Part shown: positions 53,452 through 63,329 of the stretch, piece after piece
Layout: each line of letters opens with the position of its first letter
Numbering within the stretch: position 1 is the stretch's first letter
DNA from: Eublepharis macularius
Taxonomy: Eukaryota > Chordata > Lepidosauria > Squamata > Eublepharidae
DNA: 64,000 nucleotides
NCBI RefSeq assembly: GCF_028583425.1
Contig: NC_072791.1
Span: forward strand, 198,996,311-199,060,310
Reading direction: 5' to 3'
The notes under the pieces: model-generated
The model's input: only the letters and a program-made list of their open reading frames with translations
What the model was told of the DNA's origin: nothing
The model's database searches: none
Position numbers and translations under genes: made by a program

Positions 53452-53533
53452 CAGGGAAATCCTAAACAGAGTTACTCCAGTCTAATCCCATTGAAATCGA
53501 TGAGCTGGAGTAACTCTGCTTAGGATTTCACTG
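53452..53533. mobile_element. Family K palindromic MITE
   Basis: 'aaatcctaaacagagttact' mirrors 'agtaactctgcttaggattt' around 'cattgaaatcgatgag'. The ends are worn. Confidence 0.75.
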
Positions 53534-54591
53534 TCAGTAGATTGCACTGCTGGCCGCTGCTGTGATTTACAAAAGGAGAGTCTAGAACAAGATGATATTT
53601 GGCAAGTGCACAGATTCAGGCAAAGAACTCTGCCTTTCAACCTTCAACAGCCAGTTCCGATGCGTGTTTACTCAATCCCATGCGCATTCCACTGGGATTG
53701 AATCTACGAGGAACGCAGCGGCTGTGATTTCTAAGTAAACATGCACAGGACTGGGCTGGGTGCCTCTAAAGAGAAGAGCAGCAACCCTCAGAATGAAACA
53801 AATTGATGCCTATAATTCAATTTTTTTTATCATAGCACCTGGATCCAAGGCACATACACCGCGTTAATGTGTGGAGAATAATAGATGTACTTTTTGCCAG
53901 TGCTGAGCACACAGGCATAACCCACTCTTATATGCAAAGAGACCTTTGAAAACAAGTAATAGAAAGGACCCAGTGCTCAGAGATGTGCTTTTGTGCCTTG
54001 TGAGGATGGAATATAGCCAAAACTGATTGATTTGAGAAAGTAAACAAAAGATACAGCTTCAGATTTGCATAAACTGCTAGTCTTCATTTACATGTCATTT
54101 AATAGTGCGATGCTATGTAGAGTTACTCCAGTCTTACCTTACCATAAACATGCACAGGGTTTGAGAGGATGGTGGAAAAGCTTCCTGATTTCAGTGCAAA
54201 TGTATTTATTTCTCGAAAAGGTTCACAAACCACCCTCTCACCGTATGGCTCCTGTAGTTATGGTACAATTTTTTTAAAGGCTTAACATCTCCAAGGAGAA
54301 GCAGAAAGTTTAAAGCCCTTAAAAACTAGCTGGTCTAGCGCATGAATCAATGCAACCCCACACAAAAGGTTAATTTTTTAATTTAAATAATTTTAAAATG
54401 TATCTGTGTCTTTGTCTTCATAAAAGACATTAAAACCAACACATAGAGGCATCATTAAAACAATTTTTTAAACCAAAATGTAAAACAAATACAAAAGATA
54501 AAAGCAGTCAAAACATTGGGAAAGGAAAAGAGCACAGAGGGAACACCGTGTGAAACAAAAAAGTCTTCACCCACTGGTAGATGACGATAGA
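53534..54591. other. Unassigned stretch
   Basis: It contains a half copy of family K (about 54103-54137). No gene. Confidence 0.4.
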
Positions 54592-54794
54592 CAGGGCTTT
54601 TTTTCAGCAGGAACGTGGTGGAACAGAGTTCCGAAACCTCCTGAAAATGGTCACATGGCTGGTGGCCCCGCCTCCTGATCTCCAGACAGAGGGGAGTTTA
54701 GAGATCAGGGGGCGGGGCCACCAGCCATGTGACCATTTTCTCTGAGGGCAACCCACTGAGTTCCACCACCTCTTTTCCCAGAAAAAAAGCCCTG
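54592..54794. mobile_element. hAT MITE, family C, copy 6
   Basis: CAGGGCTTTTTTTCAGCAGG and CAGAAAAAAAGCCCTG are the ends. The 8-bp flanks ACGATAGA and GCAATAGA match at six positions. Relative to copies 1, 3, 4 and 5 it is in the opposite orientation. Confidence 0.82.
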
Positions 54795-55683
54795 GCAATA
54801 GATATTTCGCTTGCAGATTCAATTCTGCAGAGAAGTCGGCTGCCATTTGGAATCCTCCATGTGGAATCCTCAGACTGAGTTGGGACTTGAAGAGAGACAT
54901 CTTCACCTTCCAAGCACCGGCCCAAGAGAAGCAGTTCACACAACAAGGAGTGAACTGTCAGCAGTGAACAGCCTGTTTGATTCCTTGGAGTCCCCAGCAC
55001 CAGCAACCATCCAAGGGAAGCCCTTCTTACACACATGTCATGCACCTACGTACAGGTCTCATCTACCTCCCCCTCCCAAAGAGCGCTACACATCTTTTCA
55101 GACTCACTGACCATTTGGATTTTCTTAAGACAGAAGAGAAGGCTTAATGATCTCAGGGAACAAAGCACCCCATGTACCTGATTAGACCCCCAACTAAGAA
55201 TGGTTTTGGGGGGGAAGTCAACATAGAACAACTATTTGCTCTTTCTTATATTGCAAAGGTAGGGGATACCATGCCGTATGTTTGAAAGGAAGTCGTTTTA
55301 ATGCACAGTACAACCAGCCACAGTAGGACGTGGTTCTTGAAAAAAGCAAGGGTGGTTTCAAGAAGGATTAGACACATTAGCAGGCCAAATCCTGATGAGT
55401 CAGCAAAGAGTGACAGGCTAAATACCTTTTCCCCTCTGCAGAAACTGTAGCATTTAAATAAATGCTCTTTGCCTGTTGTACGGCCCCACCTCATGCCTAA
55501 GCAACGGCAGCACGTTGCTGGGTTGGCTCTATAGAACTACAAAAGCTCTATAGATCACAAAGGCTAACTATGAGCCACATGAAGGTTTTCAGACTGTCAC
55601 AATTTGTTAGGATTTTTTGTATGGAGAAGAGCACTGCACTGGAAGAAGAGTTGAGTCTCATTTATTCTTACTGCAGCACGTCT
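54795..55683. other. Unassigned stretch
   Basis: No supported gene. Short open frames on both strands lack splice context. Confidence 0.4.
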
Positions 55684-55784
55684 TACCAAGATATTGGTCC
55701 AATAGCCCCTTGAATTCCAACTAGATCTGTTTGGTCTTTAAGGGGCTACTGGACCCAAATCTTGTTCTTCTACTACAGTCTAGA
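55684..55784. repeat. Penelope-type terminal palindrome fragment
   Basis: 'atattggtccaatagcccct' and 'aaggggctactggacccaaa' are inverted, followed by 'cttgttcttctactacagtc'. It is a diverged relative of the Penelope element's 3' end. A family B MITE inserted at its right side, duplicating AGTCTAGA. Confidence 0.6.
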
Positions 55785-56518
55785 TAGGGTTGCCAGCCTC
55801 CAGGTATCTGGGTCTCCCAACTGGGATTAGAGAAATGAGATTATACACAACATTGGAACTGGGTTTTTGCCGTTCTTCCACGCTCTTGAGTTCCCGAAAC
55901 AGGAGTTCAGCGTGCGACCTGTTGAGCGACTGGGGAGTTGCATCCTTTCCCAGTGTGATACCACACCTTGCTGTGGTTCTCCTGCCCAAGAGTCGGCTTC
56001 TTGGCTTGCTCACGCTGCTGGGGACACCTGCAGCTTGAACAAAGAGAGAATTGCTTCATTTACACTGCTACAGACTTTGAATTGTTGTTTCACTGGTAGA
56101 CTGTGTAGTTCCATTCCTTGTATGTAATTGTGTTGTTTTATTGTTGTAATGTATTAGCACCCAGCGCCTTATTACTAATAAATTATCCTTAAAGTCCAGT
56201 TTTTGGTTGCTACATGGTACACTTTAAACATTTATAGACTTGTATGTACCACTGTAGGTGTTCCTTCCCTGTTGTAAGTTTACTACGCGGTGTTGCCCTT
56301 TGTCTTTTCTTATTATAGCCTCCAGGTAGTGGCTTGAGATCTCCCAGAATTACAACTGGTCTCTAGGCTCTCAGTTCATCTGGAGAAAATGGCTACTCTG
56401 GGGGTGGAACCTATGGAATTATGCCATGCCAAGGTCCTTTCGCTCCCCAAACCCCACTTTCTCCAGGTTTCTCCCCCCAGATCTCCAGGAATTTCCCAAG
56501 TTGGAGCAGGCAACCCTA
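55785..56518 (-). mobile_element. hAT-like MITE, family B, split by an insertion
   Basis: TAGGGTTGCCAGCCTCCAGG opens and 'ggagcaggcaaccctA' closes the copy. The 8-bp target duplication AGTCTAGA is perfect (55777-55784, 56519-56526). The body is antisense to the other copies. A 510-bp insertion lies close to its left end. Confidence 0.85.
55807..56316. mobile_element. Unidentified 510-bp insertion with 12-bp TSD
   Basis: AGCCTCCAGGTA (55795-55806) is repeated exactly at 56317-56328, so the DNA between is an insertion. It has an AATAAA-type signal ('actaataaattatcc' near 56175) but no poly(A) tail, terminal repeats or family resemblance that I recognise. The 12-bp duplication suggests retroposition. 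Confidence 0.6.
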
Positions 56519-56645
56519 AGTCTAGACCAAAACTACCTGAAAAAGTCTTGCCAAGTAGATGATTTTACTTACATCTTTTAAAACCAAGGGTAACCAAATG
56601 CCGACTTGATGTGTATGGACGACAGAGAGGGAAAATAAACGTTTA

Positions 56646-56696
56646 CCGTGCAATCTTAAACACAATTATGCCGGTCTAAACCCATGGATTGCACTG
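56646..56696. mobile_element. Family K MITE, internally deleted
   Basis: CCGTGCAATCTTAAAC and GGATTGCACTG remain, with TTA on both sides (56643-56645, 56697-56699). Confidence 0.75.
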
Positions 56697-56795
56697 TTAG
56701 TACACTAGCCCGCTAATCTAGAAATCTTCACGGATAACCTCGTATGCGCGTGCGCGCGCTTTTAAGCAATTTTGTAAAACTATGCAAGGACAATA

Positions 56796-56883
56796 CAGTG
56801 CAGTCCTAAGCAGAGTTACGCACAGTTTAAGCCCATTATTTTCAATGGGCTTAGACCTGAGCAACTTTTTTAGGATTGCACTG
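56796..56883. mobile_element. Family K palindromic MITE
   Basis: CAGTGCAGTCCTAAGCAGAG mirrors 'ttaggattgcactg' around 'attttcaatgggc'. The flanking TTA has been lost. Confidence 0.78.
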
Positions 56884-57043
56884 TTCGTTATGCAATACTT
56901 GGAAGTACTTCCCCCCCCCGCGCCTCCTGTCACGGCTCTCAACGTTTACGCACAGCCACCCCCGCCAGCAGAACTTCCAGGCAAGAAGGAATTAGCCACG
57001 TGGCCCTATTACAACCCGGCCTCGAAATTTCAGTGATAGCATA

Positions 57044-57062
57044 GCATCATGGGAGTTGTAGT
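57044..57062 (-). promoter_or_regulatory. ZNF143/Staf-like site
   Basis: Read on the minus strand it is ACTACAACTCCCATGATGC, very close to the ZNF143 (SBS) consensus found in many bidirectional CpG promoters. Confidence 0.7.
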
Positions 57063-57104
57063 CTTAAGCGTCGCCGACGCTCCCGTGAGCGTATGGCAGT
57101 GAAG

Positions 57105-57128
57105 ACTACCATTCCCACGGAGCATTGC
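57105..57128 (+). promoter_or_regulatory. Second ZNF143/Staf-like site
   Basis: ACTACCATTCCCACGGAGCA is a weaker match to the same consensus on the opposite strand, 42 bp from the first. The pair points away in both directions. Confidence 0.5.
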
Positions 57129-57448
57129 GAGGTTGCGGTGGAACGAAGCGACTCGGGGAAAGGCCTGTGCCGCGGCGGCTTTTCATCTGCTGCCCTCTGA
57201 GGTTTTGCGCACGTGTGGTCGATGGCGGGGGCCAGAGGATGAGCGAGAGGAGGTGCGGCTCCCCTGGTCTTCCTCCTCCTGCGGGCGCTCTGCACGCCTT
57301 GCAAGAAGGGAGACAAGTTTTTGTTTTCTGGTGCTCTCGCCAAATAATGCCAACAATTTTTTTTGGCAAGCCCCCCGATTGTGTATCGCGTGCTTCGCAT
57401 TTCTGCCGTGCGTCGCAACTCTATGCATGTTTATTCTGATGCAGGCGC

Positions 57449-57659
57449 TAGGGTTGCAATCTCCACGTTGGGAAATTCCTGGAGATTTGGGGGTGAAGCC
57501 TAAGCAGGGTAGGTTTGGGAGGAGCGGAACCTCAACAGGGCATAAAGCCACATAGCGCACCCTCCAAAGCAGTCGTTTTCTGCAGGGTAACATCTACAAC
57601 GTAGAGAGCAACTGAAATTCTGGGAGATCTTCCAGCCACACCTGGAGGTTGGCAACCCG
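57449..57659 (+). mobile_element. hAT-like MITE, family B
   Basis: It starts TAGGGTTGCAATCTCC, contains 'gggaaattcctggagatttg' and 'aaagcagtcgttttctgcag', and ends 'cctggaggttggcaaccc'. It lies between the promoter and the first DCAF17 coding exon. Confidence 0.8.
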
Positions 57660-57821
57660 ATAAAAGAAATGTGCCAGGCCGCGCAGCGTTAGGATTCCTA
57701 ACTAGTGTGAAGGGCTACCAGGAGGATGAAAACAACGGCTAGGGCGGTGTGAGACTTGGAGGAGGGCTGGGAAGGGAAAGTTCTGCAGCAGCTTCGCTGA
57801 TGACGTGACAGGCTCATGTAT

Positions 57822-58018
57822 TGTGATAGAATGCTCGTGGCTCAGTGACCTGCTTGGAATGCAGAAGGTCCGAAGTTCAGTTCTTAGCATAGCCAGTTAA
57901 AAGGATCAGGTAGAAGGTGGTGTGGGAAAGCTCTGCTTGAGAGCCGCTGCGGGTCAGCAGTCAATGCTGACCTTGATAGACTGAGGATCTGACTCGGTAT
58001 AAGCAGCGTCGTGTATTT
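57822..58018 (+). repeat. tRNA-derived SINE of another family
   Basis: 'gtggctcagtgacctgcttg' and 'gcagaaggtccgaagttcag' make a tRNA-like head. 'aaaaggatcaggtagaaggt', 'tgctgaccttgatagactga' and 'tctgactcggtataagcagc' form the body. It lies in the presumed 5' intron of DCAF17. Confidence 0.75.
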
Positions 58019-58178
58019 GGGAGGTGATTGAGCCATCTCTGAATTCACTGTGTAGATGGTGGCACCACTGTTAGAATACACCAGCTCCACTTTCACTAGG
58101 ACTGGGACTGATTTCCATATTTGGAACTAGGAAACTGGAGAGAGAGAAAAAACCCAGCATTCTCTCTCTTCTCTTTAG

Positions 58179-58407
58179 CCTGCTCCTGAACGAGCCATAA
58201 AGAAGACAGAAGCCCAATGCTTCACAAAAGATGTTTTCCGACCCATCTACCTCCTCTTCTGCCACAACGAGACTCTCCTTCCTTGCAACATTTAAAGTTC
58301 GCAATATCTGTGGCCTACTCACCAGAAGATCGCAGGGATTTTACACAAAAGATGCTGGTGTGGTCTATAGGAAAAACATGGGAATCCTGAGGAGGTTGAT
58401 TTGCCAG
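58179..58407 (+). other. DCAF17: DCAF17 exon with start codon
   Basis: Coding begins at 58231 and ends in '...RRLICQ' before the donor CAG|GTACCG. A strong acceptor, a pyrimidine tract ending CTCTTTAG at 58178, lies upstream. This suggests that a separate 5' UTR exon near the CpG-rich promoter splices here. If so, the exon starts at 58179; otherwise transcription starts closer to it. Confidence 0.75.
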
Positions 58408-61400
58408 GTACCGTGCCAGCTGTGGTGGGTTCCCAGTACAGTGACATTTCTGAGTGGATTTTTAGAATGAAACCATCAAGAGGTGACCTGCATATGGCCT
58501 TGATGCTACTTCTTACGCAGAGGCGTTTTCCCTTTAGAAACACCACATTGGGTGAAGTAGCCCTAAGGGAGTCTCTTGTAGGGTTAATAAGCAGGAATCG
58601 TGTGGCTTTTGAAAGACTTAAGAGGTTTAAGTCTAACATGAACATTTATAGTTTAGAATCCACTTTGCCAGGTTCCTGTAAAGTCCATGGAATCCTAAGC
58701 TAGAAAAAAATACCTTAAGATGTCTCAAGACTCCTGTTTATTTTTACTGCAATGGTCCAACATCCCTCTGGAATTATTTTTCTGGGGCTGTGATCCTGAA
58801 GCAAAGGAGAACAAGGAGTTTTAAGATAGTCTCTCTTAATGAGTATCTGACAAAGGGAGCTTTGACTATCAAAAGCTTATACCCTGACAATCTTGTTGGT
58901 CTTTTAAGGTGCTGTTGATTTGAATCTTGCTGTTCTACTGCAGACCAACATGGCTACCCACCCGGGTAATGAGTATTTTAGATCTTTCATGGGTTGTCAA
59001 GTTTATATATGATCTGTGAATTCCATCCATCAGACAGAGGAACCTTATTACTGTTTTCATTGTCCTAAGATAAAATTTAAAAAAGTATTTAATTAAGTGG
59101 TGTTGGTGGAAAGTGCTGTCAAGTCACAGGTGACTCATGGCAATCCCACAGGATTTTCAAGGCAGATATTCAGAAGCCTCTGCACACTGACCTTGGACTT
59201 CCTTGGTCGTCTCCTAACCAAGTATTAACCAGGGTCAACCCTGCTTAGTTTCTGAGAGGCTAGCCTGGGCCATCCAGGTCAGGGCATTTAATCAAGGCCC
59301 CCGATCTTGCCAAGAGTCCTTCACTCAGTTCAGCTTGTTCAGTATTTAAACAAATCAAAAATGGAAGTGAGTTCAGGGTTAACTGATGATGTAAATATGT
59401 TCTGAGAAATTGTACAAATGAGGAAGATTGTCTAGCTAACCTTTCCGTTTGAGGAAGAAAAAATGTGCAACTTTTTGTTATGCCCAGTCTAATGCAGCAT
59501 CAGTGAGAAAATGCTGCTCATAATGGTTTAATCTCTTCCCTCTTTTAATTGTTGCAATTAAAATATTGCATTTAAATCTCACATTCCTGATGAACACTGC
59601 ATGTAGCAGTAGCCAGTCTGTGGGAAGTAATATAATTTATATACAAATGTCAAGGGCACATGAACATAAACAGAACTGGTTTTTCCCATTGGTTGAAAGA
59701 GATTTTTTTGAAATTTAAGTTTCCCTGATTTTTATGATAATGGTAAAAAAATGCATTTCGTTAGTATAAAATTTGTAAAAAAAAATGCTTTTCTAGCAAC
59801 TTTTATTGTAACATTATTTCTCTTCACTCCAACTTGATTAGCTTGTACATCCATTTTAAATGTTTCCTGAACCAACTAAATAGAACACTGTGATTTATTT
59901 TAGGAAAGTACAACGTTCAAGAATGTTTGGACAACGCATTCCACGTCTCCAATTGCTTATCAAAGTGGAAAGATTTATTTTGACAATTATCGGTGCTGTG
60001 TGAGCAGGTAATTTTTTAAAAGAATATTTCTTTTTCTGAATTGCTTACACTGCAATCCTAAGCAAAGTTACTCCAGTCTAAGCTCATTGATTTCAATGGG
60101 GTTAGACTGGAGTAACACTGTTTAGGATTGCTCTGTTATTCTGCCAAACTTGTGAGCAGGAGTGTAAAATTAGCTGTGTAATCTCATATCAATAAAACTA
60201 TCTCATGTATACATATTTGTAGAATGGAGGCTTATAGAAATTAGCAAGGGGCTGAGCCATCTTCAAAAGTTGCAGTGTTTGGATGTTTTAATTTAAAAGC
60301 ATTAGAGGGGGTTATAATTATAAAATTAGGAATGGCGTATAAAAAAAATTTTTTTGCCCTCTCTCACAACACTGGGCTCAGTAAGGAAACTGATTAGGAG
60401 TAGATTCGAGACAGTCAAAGTAATTCTTAACACAATCCATAATTAACGTCTGTGCTGTGAGATACAGGGTTGACCTCTAGTTTAGATGGCATGGGAAAGA
60501 TTTAGTGAAATTAATAAAGAATGCCCCTTTAATTGTATACCAGTCACAATAACTACATAGAGCCTCCATATTCAGGGACTGTATACCTTTAAACAGCTGG
60601 TGCTGGGGACAAATAGTTGGGAAAGGCTGTTACATTGTGTTCGTCTCTTTGACTGTTGAAATAGCAGGGCCACAGCTGGAGAGGTTTTGCCAGGGGGAGC
60701 TCCCCATGCCACGGCCTGAGTGGTGGCAGAAGAGACACAAGAAGGCAGGGAGGAAGAGAGGGAGGCTGCAGTGTTGTAGGAAAGGATGAAAGGCTGTGCT
60801 ACGGCACTGAGGGAACAGACCGGGATGCTGTTTGCAAGAGGAATTGGTCATGATTGATAATAGTACTTAGAAAGACCTTTCAAATAACAGAAAGTGATAC
60901 ACTCGAATCCCTTTTTTCCTTAGTGTCACTCCTGAGCCAAGGATAATTTATCAAATGCCAGTGTGCCCTAAATCAGAAAAAATAGAAGATGCTTTATTAC
61001 TGGAATGCCCTGTGGTAAGGGTCTTTTGAACAAATCCACTCTGCTTGGTAAGGTCATAACTCTCTTCTGTTTGTGTGTGTGTTACGTAAAATGGAGGAAC
61101 GCACTCCTTTCAATTAGAAGTCTTACAAATGAAATAATCCCTGAGTAACACCTTTTGAGACAAAAATAGACAACGTCTTCAAAGTTCTGGCTTCAGCGAT
61201 TGTGTGTTTTTATATATACATACATACATATGAGAACCTGCCTGTGGTCTGTCACTGTGGAGACCGCACGGGACTGTGGAGTCTGAATAGATATATATAT
61301 AACCTTTTCTAGCAAATGAGGGCTCATTTGCAAAGCACAGTCCGATACCTACTTTGAGAATCCAAAAGGGCATCTGTGCTAGATTTGCTTTACTGTTCCC

Positions 61401-63093
61401 CTGAAGCGCTGTGTACGTTTTAGTCTTCTCTAGTTATTCACGTAATATAGCTGAATTCTTTTAATATAGGGTGAAGTGTTGCCAAACCCATCAGACTACA
61501 AACCTTCCTTAGCAGTTCTGACAGCTCATAACTGGCTTTTTCGTCTCTCTGCAAGTACTGGAGAAATAGTTGAAAGAGTGTATCTTGCCTCCCACTGCAA
61601 ATTCAGGTAATAAAGGTAGGCTTACTATAAGACTGCTTGGGGTAACAAGTAGGGGAGAATGGCTTACTTACAACCCAGTCCTATGACATTTTTACTGGAA
61701 AATAAAATCTTGGCTGTTGAATGGGACTTCCTTCTGAATAGATATGTATATGGCTCCTGTCTGCATTCCGATCCACAAGTCCTTCCCATTGGACTCGCTA
61801 GGCTGTTCTAAGAGTTGGGTGCATTCGTGACAGGTGTAAAATCTGTGACAATGAGGGGCCTTGACTTGCCTGTGGTGTTTTCATAGAAATAGCAAGGGTC
61901 TTTAGTCATCAAGGAAGACTGGCAAGGTTTTCCCAAGCTTGTGTTTACCACCTTTTACAATGCTTTTAAACAACATTGTTCTAATGCCAGAATGAATATG
62001 TTTCAAGATGAGCGAAAATCCAAAGAATATCCTTTTATCCAAAAAACATCTTTAGTTTAGTTTAGTTTGATTTTTAGTCTGCCCTCCCCTCAAGCAGCCT
62101 CAGGATGAGTATTATTATTACTACTACTACAGCAACAACAACAACAATTAACAATTATCACAATAATTACAGTAATAAAATGTAAACTACAGAATAATAA
62201 ATAGCATGCAATAAAAGAATACAAATATGCAGTGGCACAATCTAAAACACCTAATTAAAGAGTAATAGCCACTTGAATGGCAGCCGCTAAATGTCCAGAC
62301 AGAGGGGGCAATAGATGATAAGATAGATAAGGAACAGCCACATAAATCTACCAAAAGATCAGGGTGGGGAAAGCAAGCAGAGGAGGCCAAGAGAATGAAT
62401 TGCCATCACCTCAACCATAAACCTGGAGAAACATCTCCATTTTAGAGGCCCTGTGGAATTGCTGTACTGTGGAACTGCCGTGTGGAACTCCAGGGCCCGA
62501 ATCTCAACTGGGGTGTGTGTATGTTCCACCAGGCTAGCACCATGGCCAAAAACACCGTGGTTCTGGTCTCTGATGTCAGTCTCTTGTTGCCATTATACAG
62601 AATGGATAACTTACAGTGCAATCCTAAGCAGAGCTCTACTGTTCTAAATCTATTATGTAGCCAGTGTGGTATACTGGCTAGAGAGATGGACTAGGATCTA
62701 GAAAACCCAGATTCGAATCTCCACTCTGCCATGGAAGCTGCCTAACCCACCTTGCAGGGCTGTTCTGAAGATAAAATGGAGGAGAGGAGAATGGAGTAAG
62801 CTACTTTGGGTTCCCTCTGTGGAGAAAGGCAGAGTATAAATGAAATAACAATACAAGAAAATTCTGCTTAGGATGACGCAACAAAACACAAGCCCTGTTT
62901 TGTTCAGCTTTTAGAATTAGGTAATTGTTAGTTTTTTAAAAAAGAAATACTGTATATTTTATTTTCCATTTATTTTATTTATTCTGGCTAGTTGATCTTT
63001 TATCCCCTGAACAGATATTTGAGCTGGGACACGCCTCAAGAGATCATGGTTGTGAAATCGGCTCAGTGTAAGGTCCAGGAAACTGCACGGCAG
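58231..63093 (+). CDS. DCAF17: DDB1- and CUL4-associated factor 17, N-terminal exons (partial)
   Basis: Five exons (58231-58407, 59904-60007, 60924-61014, 61470-61606, 63015-63093) join in one frame to 196 codons, a little over a third of the ~520-residue mammalian protein. All four introns are GT-AG. Diagnostic stretches are 'DAGVVYRKNMGILRRLICQ', 'FKNVWTTHSTSPIAYQSGKI', 'YFDNYRCCVSS', 'KSEKIEDALLLECPVGE', 'LTAHNWLFRLSASTGEI' and 'YLSWDTPQEIMVVKSAQ', which I recognise from vertebrate DCAF17. In mammals the protein is a nuclear/nucleolar membrane-associated substrate receptor for the CUL4-DDB1 ubiquitin ligase, and its loss causes Woodhouse-Sakati syndrome. The ATG at 58231 is the first Met after an in-frame TAA at 58199. 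It gives a start longer than the human one (59 residues in exon 1). The gene continues beyond the window. Confidence 0.92.
58840..58966 (+). repeat. Penelope-type terminal fragment in DCAF17 intron
   Basis: 'tctgacaaagggagctttga', 'ctatcaaaagcttataccct', 'ttggtcttttaaggtgctgt' and 'ctactgcagaccaacatggc' are diverged forms of the Penelope 3' end, including the remnant of the hammerhead-like core. Confidence 0.65.
59098..59287 (-). repeat. Antisense 5S-rRNA-derived SINE
   Basis: 'caagtattaaccagggtcaa' and 'ccctgcttagtttctgagag' are the reverse complement of the 5S-derived head. 'gaaagtgctgtcaagtcaca' and 'aggattttcaaggcag' are the tail. It lies in the first DCAF17 intron of the window. Confidence 0.8.
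59904..60007 (+). other. DCAF17: DCAF17 coding exon (ESTTFKNVWTTHS...)
   Basis: Acceptor TTATTTTAG and donor AG|GTAATT bound 104 nt. It is in phase 0 at entry and leaves two bases over. It encodes 'NVWTTHSTSPIAYQSGKIYF' and 'DNYRCCVS'. Confidence 0.92.
60048..60135. mobile_element. Family K MITE in DCAF17 intron
   Basis: CACTGCAATCCTAAGCAAAG mirrors 'ctgtttaggattgctctg' around 'tgatttcaatgggg'. TTA flanks both ends (60045-60047, 60136-60138). Confidence 0.88.
60924..61014 (+). other. DCAF17: DCAF17 coding exon (VTPEPRIIYQMP...)
   Basis: Acceptor TTTTTTCCTTAG and donor GTG|GTAAGG bound 91 nt. The first base completes Ser. It encodes 'VTPEPRIIYQMPVCPKSEK' and 'IEDALLLECPV'. Confidence 0.92.
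61470..61606 (+). other. DCAF17: DCAF17 coding exon (GEVLPNPSDYK...)
   Basis: Acceptor TTTTAATATAG and donor CAG|GTAATA bound 137 nt. It encodes 'GEVLPNPSDYKPSLAVLTAH', 'NWLFRLSASTGEIVERVY' and 'LASHCKF', and leaves two bases of an Arg codon. Confidence 0.92.
62062..62580 (-). repeat. Antisense LINE-like repeat in DCAF17 intron
   Basis: 'tttgatttttagtctgccct' and 'caagcagcctcagg' mark the 3' end. The body 'ggaactccagggcccgaatc' and 'tatgttccaccaggctagca' parallels the repeat at 19944-20455. A (ATT/CTA)n run lies at 62108-62130. Confidence 0.55.
62657..62852 (+). repeat. Sauria-type SINE, full length
   Basis: The head 'ccagtgtggtatactggcta' and 'cagattcgaatctccactct' (B box) leads to 'ataaaatggaggagaggaga', 'ctactttgggttccctctg' and the 3' end 'aaggcagagtataaatgaa'. 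A partial family K MITE (62614-62640) precedes it. Confidence 0.88.
63015..63093 (+). other. DCAF17: DCAF17 coding exon (YLSWDTPQE...)
   Basis: Acceptor CCTGAACAG and donor CAG|GTATGT bound 79 nt. It completes Arg and encodes 'YLSWDTPQEIMVVKSAQCKV' and 'QETARQ'. It is the last exon in the window. Confidence 0.92.
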
Positions 63094-63329
63094 GTATGTT
63101 TATTTGAAAATATTTATGGCCAAATATTTAGAGAGACCTTTTTGTAAGCTTCTGTCTTGGCATAAAGTGGGTTTGGGTCTCTAATTTTGCTACGAGGACA
63201 ACTGTCTAACATGCAGTAGTGCTTCATGAAACTTCCTTTGGATATATTTATGGTACAGACTCTCTCCAGACTGGCTGTTCTTGTGTAGTATTTTTAATTT
63301 TTTAAGGCATTTTTTTAATCCTTTTAAAA

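Larger units (their letters stand above)
57030..57440. promoter_or_regulatory. CpG-rich, probably bidirectional promoter
   Basis: The region has many CpGs (for example 'gtcgccgacgctcccgtgag', 'gaacgaagcgactcggg', 'gccgcggcggc') in an otherwise CpG-poor setting. It lies 0.8-1.2 kb before the first DCAF17 coding exon. In mammals DCAF17 and METTL8 are head to head, so transcription to the right (DCAF17) and left (METTL8) is expected from here. The start sites are not determinable by eye. No METTL8 coding exon is seen to the left. Confidence 0.65.

Noticed and set aside
57047..57593. Minus-strand frames in the promoter region as a METTL8 first coding exon
   Set aside because: The translated sequence does not resemble the METTL8 N-terminus as I know it. 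It is CpG-island coding noise.
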